Source of the DNA: JBMSHD01 sp049416425
Lineage (GTDB): Bacteria > Pseudomonadota > Gammaproteobacteria > Francisellales > Francisellaceae
Direction: 5' to 3'
NCBI GenBank assembly: GCA_049416425.1
Contig: JBMSHD010000019.1
Coordinates: forward strand, 1-23,224
Length of the DNA stretch: 23,224 bases
A model generated the notes under the pieces. That model saw only the letters and a program-made list of their open reading frames with translations. It had not been told where the DNA came from and did no database searches. Position numbers and translations under genes: made by a program. This document shows, piece after piece, positions 15,184 to 23,224 of this stretch; positions within the stretch are counted from its first letter, which is position 1, and every line of letters starts with the position of its first letter.

Positions 15184-16262
15184 AAGCCTTGACCATCGGT
15201 GGTGCCACTCTCGATACCATCATCGAATACGAACAGATGGGCACCATGGAGATTCAAAAACCAACGGGCAAACAGTCTTATCTGTTACTCGAGGAAGGTG
15301 CCAAGATTGAAGTCACCGAGCAGAAGTGCTTTTCGGGCGGGGGAGCAACCAATGCTGCGGTCTCTTTGAAACGTCTGGGGCTTGATGTCACCTTTTTTGG
15401 CAAAGTCGGCAAAGACGGCATCGGCACTACTTTGCTCGAAGAGCTGCATCATCAAGGAATCGATACCTCTATCGTACGCTTTTCCGAACATTATGGCACC
15501 GCTACTTCCTATGTCGTTCCTTCCTTAAAAGGCGATCGCACTATCTTTGCCTACAGAGGTGCCAATAAAGATCTTCTTACCGAGGATCTTCCCATTGACG
15601 CACTTAAAATGGCTGATTTCGTCTATGTGACGTCTTTGAGCAAATCCTCGGCTCGTCAACTGCCAGAAATTGTACGCCTGGCGAATGAGTTCGGCACAAA
15701 GGTTGCCACCAATCCTGGCAGCAGTCAACTGGAGCTTGGTAATGGTTTTATCAAAGAAGCCATCAATGGCATCGATATTCTGATTATGAACTATGAAGAA
15801 GCACAGAAACTCAGGCACTCACTGATCTCAACCGAAGAGGCAGAAGACTCAAACGATGAGAGCGCATCGGTTAATCTTCTTGAAACACAACCAGTATATC
15901 AGGATAGTCTGTTTTCGCTGAAAGACTTCTTTGCCAAAACACTACAACTTGGTCCTCGCATCGTCGTGGTTACCGACGGCGGCAACGGAGTTTATGTCGC
16001 CACAAAAGACAAACTCTATTTCCATGAAGCCATTAAAATCGATAATATCGTCAATACGTTAGGCGCCGGAGACGCCTTTGGTTCAAGCTTCTGCGGCGCC
16101 ATCTACTCAGGACAACCGATAGAGCGAGCCATTCAATATGGTATCATCAATTCAGGCTCGGTGATTCAATACCATGACGCCAAAACCGGACTCTTGTCCA
16201 AAGAAAAAATCGAAGCCAGAATCAACGAATTATCGCAGCAAACCGATATCAGTGAGTGGTAA
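15180..16262 (+). CDS. PfkB-family carbohydrate/nucleoside kinase
   Basis: The 360-residue protein has both PfkB signatures. The first is GGGATNAAVSLKRLGLDVTF near residues 53-72 and the second is NTLGAGDAFGSSFCGA, with catalytic Asp298 and its anion hole GAGD. A VVVTDGGNGV segment and the GSVIQYHDAKTG C-terminus complete a ribokinase-like fold. The substrate (a sugar or adenosine-like nucleoside) cannot be read from sequence. An acidic, low-complexity insert (about residues 215-240, TEEAEDSNDESA) is unusual for the family. The ATG overlaps the trpE(G) stop as ATGA, so the two are translationally coupled. The gene converges on the glycerate kinase pseudogene, 53 bases away. Confidence 0.85.
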   Translation: MKALTIGGATLDTIIEYEQMGTMEIQKPTGKQSYLLLEEGAKIEVTEQKCFSGGGATNAAVSLKRLGLDVTFFGKVGKDGIGTTLLEELHHQGIDTSIVRFSEHYGTATSYVVPSLKGDRTIFAYRGANKDLLTEDLPIDALKMADFVYVTSLSKSSARQLPEIVRLANEFGTKVATNPGSSQLELGNGFIKEAINGIDILIMNYEEAQKLRHSLISTEEAEDSNDESASVNLLETQPVYQDSLFSLKDFFAKTLQLGPRIVVVTDGGNGVYVATKDKLYFHEAIKIDNIVNTLGAGDAFGSSFCGAIYSGQPIERAIQYGIINSGSVIQYHDAKTGLLSKEKIEARINELSQQTDISEW

Positions 16263-16315
16263 AAATGACAACCCAGCGTCTATTTTAGGAAATATGCCGA
16301 AGTTGGCGCGCCATA

Positions 16316-17386
16316 TCAACCAAAATAGTCTTTAATCCACCGCTGTAAATAAACGGCTGCCTGTGAACAAGCCTCATGCTTATCGATGCCTTTGGGTGTG
16401 ATTTCATAAACCCCATCGACTTCGAGAATCTCGGCGGCATGTGGCCCCAGTTGATTGACTCCACAGATAACGATAATCGGCTTTTTGTGAGCTTTGGCCA
16501 ACTCGATAACTCAAAGCGGCAGCTTGCCGTTTAAGCTCTGTCTATCGAGACAACCCTCGCCGGTGATCATCGAATCGGTTGTGGCGATTCTCTCAGAGAG
16601 TTTGATCTCCCTGGCGATAACATCGAAGCCACTGCAAATCTCAAAATTATTAAACAAGGATAAGGCAAATCCCAGACCACCTGCAGCTCCCGCTCCTGGT
16701 AAGTTTATATGCTCGGGCTTGATCATTCCGGCGATACGAGCGATCTGTTTATCGATAGATTTCCAATCACTTAATCCTTTCTGAGCACCATAAACGGCGC
16801 TAGCACCATCGATGCCACAAAGTGAATTGTTGACATCGGCGGCGATCGTCATTTTGCAACTTGGAAGCAATCCGAATTCAACCCTGACGATATCATCAAA
16901 ATAACGCGGAATAGGCAAAATGGTTTGATTTTTTCCGTTGTAAAAGCGAAAACCCAATGCGGCCAAAAGTCCAAAACCAGCATCATTGGTGCTGGATCCG
17001 CCCAGAAAAACGATGAGCTGCTCCGCTTTTAGTGACTTAAATGAAAAATCCACAAGCAGCCCCAAACCAAAACTCGAACGATCCAGCACATCGCTATTGA
17101 TTTTGACGTCGTTAAAACCCAGAATCTCATCACAAAAAATACAGGCTTTTTTCTTGCTGTCGTTGAAAAGAAGACGAGTCGATCGATTCATCATCATCGC
17201 GTCTTTGACGATGTAATCGAGACAATCATAATCACCAGCGTTTAAAAGCGCATCCAGCGAACCCTCACCGCCGTCAGCTACAACGGCATATTCGGCACCG
17301 ATTTCACACTTGAAAATCTCACCGATCTGCCGCGAACTCAGACTGCCTTTAAAACTATCACAGGCAATAAGAACTCGAGCGCTCAA
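16316..17386 (-). pseudogene. Glycerate kinase, interrupted by in-frame TGA
   Basis: Read through one stop, this is a ~355-residue glycerate 2-kinase (GlxK/GarK family). It shows ACDSFKGSLSSRQIGEIF, VADGGEGSLDALL, FLGGSSTNDAGFGLLAALG, GAGAAGGLGFAL, TGEGCLDRQSLNGKLPL, then a stop, then VIELAKAHKKPIIVICG. The stop TGA (16513-16511) sits where family members have Gly (GKxPLG), so a single G-to-T change from GGA explains it, with no frameshift. The remaining 64 codons continue in the same frame to TGA at 16316. TGA ends several other genes here, so recoding is unlikely. The truncated 291-residue product lacks the last ~18% of the domain and is probably inactive. The start is TTG at 17386, overlapping the upstream stop as TTGA. 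Confidence 0.85.
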
Positions 17387-19272
17387 GATAATTTCTCTGG
17401 CACCACTGATTTTATGATTTCAACGCCATTTAGCTGAATCGAGAGCTTCAGCAGCTGAACAAGCCTACTCAGCGCATCACTGATCTTCATGTCTTGTTTT
17501 GACTCGATATCTTTAAGCTCTCGTTGCAGGTCGATATCAAGCTGGCTTTTTTTCTGCTCATACTGCTTTTTATAATCAGCCAACTGTCTCGTTTTTTCAA
17601 CCTGATTTAACGCCTTGTTATGCTCAACGACAGATATCGCATCATCATACTGCTTCTGAATCTCAATGCTGTTGGCCTGATACCGCTGCTTTGCTTTTTG
17701 TGATGCCTCAACAAGATCCTTATTTTGCACATCTATCTTTTCAGATAGAGCCGTAAAGTGTTCCGATAGCTCAGACAAAGACATCGGCTCAGGGGCAATG
17801 CGGATACTCAAGGTCTCGGGCTTTTTCAAGAATTGATGCACATCCTCATTAAAACTCGAGCGTAAATGTGAATGAATGTAGACAGGAAGCAGACTAAGAA
17901 CCTGTTCGATATTTCTGACTAAATCGGCTTTTGTCTTGCCTTGTTTTTTAGCCGCATAATCCAGCATATTATCGATGAATCCTTTGTTGATCAGTGAAAC
18001 CTCGACTTTTCTAAGCACATAATTAGCCGAAAACTGCTGTTGCAGATTCTCAGACTTCATCAATAATGCCGCCTCATCTTTACTGCCATTTAGCAGCGCT
18101 TTTGTCAGCTGTATAGCATTAAAAATCATCTGCGCATAATCACTGCCGCTGGTCTTATCCGCAATGGTAGCAGCCACGCTCAGACTGTCACCTTTGCTGC
18201 TGGTAAAAGCAAACTGCTGATCCATAAGCTGATTGTCTAGATCAAACAAAAATCTGATATGGATCTTGGACTCAATTTCAAAGCCCATTGATTTCAACCA
18301 ACTGGCGATCTCAGCACCAAGCGGGATGGTCATATCAACCCGATCCTGCTCCTTAAATGTTGCTTTTGCCAAAGCCTGTTTTAAACCTTTTTCGCTCATA
18401 AGCTCGGCAAATGATAAATCACTGAGTTTAAGCTGATTCACCGCTGCACTCAAAAGCACGATTTCTTTATTATTGTCGGAAACATGAAAGTCATAGCTTA
18501 AATTGTCATTATCGTAATCAAATCTGCCATGGATATCATAGCGATGATCGGCAAAATACGGACGGCTTTCGTTGGCACCTCCCATCAACTTTATCAATGA
18601 TTCAAGACTGAGATTTTTCAGCGAAAATCGACTGTGTGCAGAGACAAGATGCATCTGTAGCCACATTGCTTTCAAGGCTTTAAAATCTTTCAATGAGTCC
18701 GGCAGGTTGACATGACTATAGCGGACATCCGAGGTGGCGATCAAGGAAGGGATCATGGTTGAATCCAGACGTGATGAGACATTTAGCCTGGCCGTTTTCG
18801 CATCAAACTCAAGACCGATATCATAATACAACGAGTCGATGACGTTATTGATGTTGCGCATTAGTTTTTGCTCTGCCACAGTATCAAGGTCAGGACTCAT
18901 GCCCAGCATCGACAGACTGAGTTGAACAACAGGAGATGCTTTGAGATCATCGACATAGAGTTTAACGTGCTTAAGCCTGTTATCGGCGATGGATAAATCA
19001 CTGACCGTGACCGATTTCATCACCACAGGTTCGGCCAAACCATCGAGTTTGATTTTGACATTCTGCAGGATCGCCCGTTGTGAAAAAGCGGCGAAAAATC
19101 CGATGTCGAGACGATAGTCTATGCTTTTGACAATAGGATGATCTTTTTTAATCTGTGTCGTTGCCCGATGAATTTCACTCTCGATTTTAGACTTTAAATA
19201 ATACTGAATCGCAAAAAACAGGATCAGCAGCAACACGACGATAGCAATAAGATATTTGGTAAATTTATTCAT
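17383..19272 (-). CDS. Membrane-anchored periplasmic protein with C-terminal coiled coil, YdgA/DUF945-like
   Basis: This 629-residue protein has one N-terminal membrane helix (about residues 7-26, LIAIVVLLLILFFAIQYYL) after a short basic start, so most of it faces the periplasm. Residues about 40-500 are a long beta-rich region with phrases such as SIDYRLDIGFFAAFSQRAIL. This resembles the YdgA/DUF945 family in layout, but I assign it only by general likeness. Residues about 505-615 form a charged coiled coil rich in Gln and Lys (EKTRQLADYKKQYEQKKSQL). Function is unknown; AsmA-like envelope proteins are an alternative comparison. A good promoter precedes it. Its stop overlaps the TTG of the glycerate kinase pseudogene (TTGA), so the two were one operon although no functional link is obvious. 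Confidence 0.75.
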   Translation of the reverse strand: MNKFTKYLIAIVVLLLILFFAIQYYLKSKIESEIHRATTQIKKDHPIVKSIDYRLDIGFFAAFSQRAILQNVKIKLDGLAEPVVMKSVTVSDLSIADNRLKHVKLYVDDLKASPVVQLSLSMLGMSPDLDTVAEQKLMRNINNVIDSLYYDIGLEFDAKTARLNVSSRLDSTMIPSLIATSDVRYSHVNLPDSLKDFKALKAMWLQMHLVSAHSRFSLKNLSLESLIKLMGGANESRPYFADHRYDIHGRFDYDNDNLSYDFHVSDNNKEIVLLSAAVNQLKLSDLSFAELMSEKGLKQALAKATFKEQDRVDMTIPLGAEIASWLKSMGFEIESKIHIRFLFDLDNQLMDQQFAFTSSKGDSLSVAATIADKTSGSDYAQMIFNAIQLTKALLNGSKDEAALLMKSENLQQQFSANYVLRKVEVSLINKGFIDNMLDYAAKKQGKTKADLVRNIEQVLSLLPVYIHSHLRSSFNEDVHQFLKKPETLSIRIAPEPMSLSELSEHFTALSEKIDVQNKDLVEASQKAKQRYQANSIEIQKQYDDAISVVEHNKALNQVEKTRQLADYKKQYEQKKSQLDIDLQRELKDIESKQDMKISDALSRLVQLLKLSIQLNGVEIIKSVVPEKLS

Positions 19273-19303
19273 AAGCCTGAACTACTTCAAACGATATGGT
19301 TAG

Positions 19304-19332
19304 AGTATATATAGGTTTCAGCGATCTGAAAA
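19304..19332 (-). promoter_or_regulatory. Promoter of the YdgA-like / glycerate kinase operon
   Basis: Minus strand TTTTCA (19327-19332) and TATACT (19304-19309) with a 17-base spacer, four and five matches to consensus. The leader would be about 25 bases. Confidence 0.55.
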
Positions 19333-19413
19333 GTAAATACAAGAATTACTCTATTGCGGCAAATCAATCACAGAGCTCAGAAATTAAATTGTAGACAAAA
19401 AAGATTGATACTA

Positions 19414-19923
19414 TCAGCTTTTGATATGGACATAGAGATCGTTGTTAGTAGATGAAAAATAATAAGCATCCTTCTGATAGCCATGCTTAAGCATATTTAT
19501 GCTACTTTTTTCCCAGGTTACAGACATAGTCTTAGTGTTTTCTGGACCTGTCACGTCAACGCCAGTGTTCCAGAAATCATCACATAGGGGGTTACCTGGA
19601 CCCATCGATATGCAACCAAATTTATTGCGATGAGAGATCTGCAATATGCTATAACTTTGTGTGTTTCCAACTACTATTTTAATTTTTTGTTGATAATAAT
19701 CGTTACTTCCCTTTTCGGTAATACGAAAACCGCCCTTATCATGCGCATGGATAACTGGAAGATTGTTTTCATTGCTAATATCAGAACGATAGGTGCTTAA
19801 CGTTGTGACCTTGATATCCTTATTGCTATCATTATAAATATGAACCGTTCTCTGACCCGAAGCATAAACCTGCCCGGTCGATAAGGCAAGTAATACTGGA
19901 AGTGTGAGTTTTTGAATTTTCAT
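19414..19923 (-). CDS. Small secreted protein, unknown function
   Basis: I do not recognise this family. The 169-residue product starts with a signal peptide (KLTLPVLLALSTGQVYASG, cleavage about residue 22), so a ~147-residue mature protein is exported. After it comes a strand-rich domain (TVHIYNDSNKDIKVTTL) that looks like an immunoglobulin-type or beta-sandwich fold. Two cysteines lie in FGCISMGPGNPLCDDFW and could close a small disulfide loop. The C-terminus is rich in Tyr and Ser (YYFSSTNNDLYVHIKS). Base composition is more AT-rich than the neighbouring sufS gene. It is a single gene on the same strand as sufS and 95 bases downstream of it; the intervening AT-rich stretch shows no clear terminator. 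Confidence 0.7.
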   Translation of the reverse strand: MKIQKLTLPVLLALSTGQVYASGQRTVHIYNDSNKDIKVTTLSTYRSDISNENNLPVIHAHDKGGFRITEKGSNDYYQQKIKIVVGNTQSYSILQISHRNKFGCISMGPGNPLCDDFWNTGVDVTGPENTKTMSVTWEKSSINMLKHGYQKDAYYFSSTNNDLYVHIKS

Positions 19924-20018
19924 TAACGTTTAATTTATTTTTTAAGTAAAACAATAATATCACTGATTTCAATATAAATAAATGAATTAACAAAAATATT
20001 TTGGCTATCTATTTCCAG

Positions 20019-21239
20019 TCACATCGACAACATACTCATCGCCTTGTTGAGCCCTTTGATCAAGACGTCGATATCCTCTGGCGTATTGTAAATACCAAAC
20101 GACACGCGCACAGTTGATGGCACATCATAAAATTGTAAAAGTGGCTGCGCGCAATGGTGACCGGTTCTGACACAGACGCCGGAGAGATCCAAAAGCATGC
20201 CCAGATCATTGGCGTGAAAGCCATCGATGACAAAGGTGATGATTGCCGATTTGTGAGCACTTGTGCCTAAAATTCGCAGACCAGGAATCTTTAAAAGCTC
20301 AGCACTCGCCTTCTCAAGCAGTTTCTTTTCATGCGCGGCAATCGCCTCAATACCGATATTTTTTATGTAATCAATGGCGGCACCCAAGCCGATAACACCG
20401 ACGATATTCGGCGTCCCCGCCTCGAATCGATATGGGGGATCGGCAAATTCGGTATGCTCCATGGTGACGCGTTTTATCATATCGCCACCACCTTGATACG
20501 GCTGCATTTGATCATACCATCTCGATTTGACATAAAGCGCACCGACTCCTGTTGGACCATAAAGCTTATGCGCCGAGAAAACATAAAAATCACAATCCAG
20601 ATCGCTGACATCCACCTGCTGATGAATCACCGCCTGAGCGCCATCAATCAACACGGCGATATCATGCCGATGCGCCAATGCAACAATCTCTTTCACAGGG
20701 TTTATCGTACCCAATACATTTGAGCAATGCGTCAACGCCAGGAGTTTTGTCTTTGCCGTGATCAAATCATCCAACGCCTCGAGCTTGAGCTCACCAATTT
20801 CATTGACAGGAATATAGCTGAGTTTTAAATCAAAGCGCCTGGCAATAATCTGCCAGGGCACGATATTAGCATGATGTTCCATCTGCGTGATGATAATCTC
20901 ATCGCCGGCTTTTAAATAATTGCCGACCAATGCGTTAGCAACCAGATTAATCGCCTCTGTGGTGCCTTTGGTGAAGATAATTTCTTCTTTTTTCCCGGCA
21001 TTGATGAATTGACGTACCGTTTCACGTACAGCTTCATATTTCTCGGTGGCGCGATCACTCAAGGTATAAACACCGCGATGGACATTGGCATAATCCTGGC
21101 TGTAAGCGTCGGCAATCGTGTCAATGACCTGTTTCGGTTTTTGCGCCGAGGCACCGGTATCTAAAAAAACGACCGGTTTTCCATGCACGGTTTGCTGTAA
21201 AAATGGAAAGTCCTGTTTTATTTGTTGCGAATCTAACAT
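20019..21239 (-). CDS. sufS: Cysteine desulfurase, SufS/CsdA type (group II)
   Basis: The protein is 406 residues from ATG 21239; a GTG one codon earlier is possible. PLP-binding Lys225 lies in FSAHKLYGPTGVGALYVK. Upstream are GTTEAINLVANA and MEHHANIVPW with the His that stacks on PLP. The active-site Cys363 in RTGHHCAQPLL has the short Cys loop of group II enzymes, and the C-terminus is VRVSFGIYNTPEDID. It takes sulfur from cysteine as an enzyme persulfide and passes it to SufE/SufU for iron-sulfur cluster assembly. The usual sufB, sufC, sufD and sufE partners are absent from the window: the genes on either side are a secreted protein and a hydrolase remnant. So this is either the end of a suf set broken by rearrangement or a stand-alone CsdA-like enzyme. 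Confidence 0.92.
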   Translation of the reverse strand: MLDSQQIKQDFPFLQQTVHGKPVVFLDTGASAQKPKQVIDTIADAYSQDYANVHRGVYTLSDRATEKYEAVRETVRQFINAGKKEEIIFTKGTTEAINLVANALVGNYLKAGDEIIITQMEHHANIVPWQIIARRFDLKLSYIPVNEIGELKLEALDDLITAKTKLLALTHCSNVLGTINPVKEIVALAHRHDIAVLIDGAQAVIHQQVDVSDLDCDFYVFSAHKLYGPTGVGALYVKSRWYDQMQPYQGGGDMIKRVTMEHTEFADPPYRFEAGTPNIVGVIGLGAAIDYIKNIGIEAIAAHEKKLLEKASAELLKIPGLRILGTSAHKSAIITFVIDGFHANDLGMLLDLSGVCVRTGHHCAQPLLQFYDVPSTVRVSFGIYNTPEDIDVLIKGLNKAMSMLSM

Positions 21240-21491
21240 CACTATCTATGGAATAAGGCATTAGCTGTATTGTATAGCTTCTTAGATGCTTTTACCAGAC
21301 TTGTTTTGATAGCAGAAGATTCCAGATAAAATTCCATATATCAACGGCGATTTTATTTAATTTAGACATGAGCTAAAAAAGAATACGGATTCGTAGCGCG
21401 TTCGCCCTGTTCTAAGAAAATAGACTTACCCGGCCTATTAGAGTAATATGAAAAACAATTTTAAACTTGGCTAAACATAAGAAAGTCGTAC

Positions 21492-21934
21492 ATGCCCTAT
21501 CTTAAACTACCTCTAAATTAATGGATGCCGGTGTTGATATAGATCTGCTGTTAGAAAATGTTTTCCCATGGATTTATGCGGATGGATTCTTGAAAAATAA
21601 GGCTAAAATTTCTGCTGAATTATTGCGAATTAAAAATGATCCGACGCCTCAGTTGCAAGTGGGCTATGAGGGGCAAGTTGCGGCTATTTATAAATTTGAT
21701 TCCACTTCTCAACTCTCATCTATTCGCACACGAACACTTGTTATTGCAGCTGATCAGGATATTTTGATTCCGGTAAATGTATGCAAGATCATCGCGGATA
21801 ATATTCAAGACTCAGCGTTTAGATTATTACCCGACTGCGGGCATATGTTTCATCGAGAACAGCCGGAGTTATTTGCTCAAATGATCCTTGATTTCATCCA
21901 TGTAACACCAAAATATAACAGATCCCACTTCTAA
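21492..21934 (+). pseudogene. Alpha/beta-hydrolase remnant with internal deletion
   Basis: ATG at 21492 opens a frame encoding MPYLKLPLN, typical of alpha/beta-hydrolase N-termini, and stops at TAA 21519-21521. A different frame begins with the overlapping ATG at 21521 and encodes 137 residues that are only the C-terminal third of such a hydrolase. These include the cap-like region, TLVIAADQDILIPV with the catalytic Asp, and PDCGHMFHREQPE with the catalytic His. The nucleophile elbow (GxSxG) and oxyanion region, about 110-130 residues, are missing. The likely history is a deletion that joined the two ends out of frame. The C-terminal frame overlaps the end of the RHS gene by four bases. A product of the 137-residue frame, if made, could not be catalytic. 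Confidence 0.7.
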
Positions 21935-23079
21935 AGTTGCTTGGCTATCCCCATCAAGCTCGATAGCCTATTTTCCAAGTTATAACTATTATTATATTTA
22001 TTAATATAGTAATCAGGTTGATATTGATTATCAGGTTGATATACACCATTTCCTGATCTCTGCAATTCTTCATAGGCCTCTGTTACGTATCTTGAGAGAG
22101 TTTCAAGCTTAAAGGTACCATAAGACCTCTTAGCAAATACGACACGGATAAAACGACTATCCATGTTTGCCATATCGGTAGCCTGCCTAAGATCATCCCC
22201 TCTTATTGTAGTTAACACCTCATCATTAAATGGCCGCCATTTAATAAGATTATCCACCAGATCACCTTTGCTATCTGAACTAAAATCCATAACATATTTA
22301 ACAAGATCATCAGGAAGTCCGTTATCCGAGATTAATCTCGAGAATGCTTGATACCGTAGCCCTCTGAAAACCAATGCCTGATTTATTTTTTCAACGCTGC
22401 TATTTACATTTATACCATAATCCCCAAGTATTCCTGCTCTTATATTATCTGCATAATGCATGGCCTTCATCAGACCCATCTGTGATTCTGACTTGAACGC
22501 TCGATGCAGCTGCAACATTTTCTCAGCCTCATCATCAAAACCATCATTTCTTAAAACAGACACAGCATTCTCGAGAATCTTGTCTCTCTCCGCCACCACC
22601 CCATCCATTTTTGGTAATATCTCCGAGGCAAACTCAAAAAATTCCTCAACAATAGTATGACCACTAGGATCAATATTCATAACCGGATTAGCCCCACCAA
22701 ACCCATATTTATTCCATTCATCACGCTTTGTATCGGCAACCAAAAAACGCCTTGTATGTTCATCATAAAATCGACTCCGCAAATAAAGCAATGCTATTTG
22801 AGGCTCTTGGTATTCTTTGTTATAACCAAAGGTGTTGCCCTTTGAGCTGGAAACCGATAATAAATCACGCCTGTCGTTTGTTACAAGTCCATACGCATCA
22901 TAATTGTAAGTATGGCCAAGTTGATGCCACCCCAATTCTGCTACATTACTTTTACCATCGGATAAAAAATAGCGTACATCACTTTGCTGGCTTGCATCTG
23001 CATACATGATCACAAAGAATACACTGAAAAAAATTAGAATCCATTTTTTAAATTTTTTAAGGGTGTTGACGATTAGCAT
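21931..23079 (-). CDS. Secreted mini-RHS core protein with unrecognised C-terminal domain (possible toxin/effector)
   Basis: The 382-residue protein starts with a signal peptide (KKWILIFFSVFFVIMYADA, cleavage about residue 29). Residues 30-140 are only the last part of an RHS core: YFLSDGKSNVAELG, YNYDAYG, LLYLRSRFYDEHTRRFLVAD, then NKYGFGGANPVMNIDPSGH. The final motif fits the RHS self-cleavage signature P-x4-DP-x-G (Asp137). The ~240 residues after it form a mostly helical domain (EFFEFASEILPKMDG to LENRLSSLMGIAKQL) that I do not recognise; in RHS proteins this position carries the toxin or effector. The long YD-repeat barrel is absent. No immunity gene is evident next to it. AT-rich codon use differs from sufS nearby, which fits acquisition. 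An orphan RHS tip that gained a signal peptide, or a Legionellales-type small RHS family, are the two readings. Confidence 0.78.
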   Translation of the reverse strand: MLIVNTLKKFKKWILIFFSVFFVIMYADASQQSDVRYFLSDGKSNVAELGWHQLGHTYNYDAYGLVTNDRRDLLSVSSSKGNTFGYNKEYQEPQIALLYLRSRFYDEHTRRFLVADTKRDEWNKYGFGGANPVMNIDPSGHTIVEEFFEFASEILPKMDGVVAERDKILENAVSVLRNDGFDDEAEKMLQLHRAFKSESQMGLMKAMHYADNIRAGILGDYGINVNSSVEKINQALVFRGLRYQAFSRLISDNGLPDDLVKYVMDFSSDSKGDLVDNLIKWRPFNDEVLTTIRGDDLRQATDMANMDSRFIRVVFAKRSYGTFKLETLSRYVTEAYEELQRSGNGVYQPDNQYQPDYYINKYNNSYNLENRLSSLMGIAKQL

Positions 23080-23191
23080 TTGATAACGTTGCTATTTTAA
23101 CAGAATAGCGAACAATATAACATAATATTTAATTATTGTTAAATAAAATTAAACAACTTAATTATTGTATTGCTATGAAATAACAGACAAA

Positions 23192-23218
23192 AAAAATCCA
23201 TGACCAGCATGGATTTTT
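23192..23218 (-). terminator. Strong intrinsic terminator (best on minus strand)
   Basis: AAAAATCCATG-ACCAG-CATGGATTTTT is a perfect 11-bp stem with a 5-base loop. Minus-strand transcripts coming from beyond the right edge would end in a run of eight T, and the plus-strand side has five T, so it may act both ways. It isolates the RHS gene, whose promoter must lie in the AT-rich stretch 23080-23190, from the next gene. Confidence 0.75.
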
Positions 23219-23224
23219 CTAAAG

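Noticed and set aside
16511..16513. Selenocysteine or reassigned TGA in glycerate kinase
   Set aside because: TGA ends several other genes here, Gly is expected at the site, and I see no reason for a Sec insertion element; a point mutation is simpler.

Overview
The window looks like chromosomal DNA of a Gram-negative gammaproteobacterium. The evidence is a type IV pilus pilB-pilC pair, YgfZ, DeoD, SelO, SufS, an MscS-type channel and several proteins with Sec signal peptides. The secreted protein at 3887 ends in a four-cysteine Trp/Pro pattern that I associate with Legionellales-type genomes, and small secreted RHS-core proteins also fit that group. The order-level placement is inference from recollection only. 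Housekeeping genes are gene-dense and of moderate GC. The two edges (hsdR, the RHS protein) and the small secreted protein near 19.4-19.9 kb look more AT-rich and accessory.

Layout: 1-675 is the C-terminal end of a type I restriction HsdR subunit, convergent with an EamA/DMT exporter (692-1585). Next are an MscS-family channel (1747-3798) and a secreted Cys-rich protein (3887-4807). On the minus strand, pilB (start reassigned to 7726) and pilC form an operon whose junction holds a one-base frameshift near the pilC N-terminus. From 7.8 to 10 kb, ygfZ and deoD converge and are bracketed by two inverted copies of a small non-coding transposable element (MITE). The copies have GGCTCTTT-type ends and perfect 8-bp target duplications. 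Then come a secreted Ntn/linear-amide hydrolase (10038-11120), tRNA-Lys(UUU) with a clear promoter, selO, and a trpE-trpG fusion overlapping a PfkB-family sugar kinase by ATGA. Converging on these is a minus-strand pair: a membrane-anchored coiled-coil protein of YdgA/DUF945 type and a glycerate kinase interrupted by an in-frame TGA. The right end holds a small secreted protein, sufS, an alpha/beta-hydrolase pseudogene lacking its middle, and a mini-RHS protein with its own signal peptide and an unrecognised ~240-residue C-terminal domain. A strong hairpin terminator closes the window.

Three genes in 23 kb are disrupted in three different ways: pilC by a one-base frameshift, glycerate kinase by a nonsense codon, and the alpha/beta-hydrolase by an internal deletion. 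With the MITE insertions, this suggests a genome that is losing genes and was recently active for small mobile elements. I see no CRISPR array, rRNA, complete insertion sequence or prophage. The strongest candidates for something not yet described are the MITE family and the secreted mini-RHS protein.
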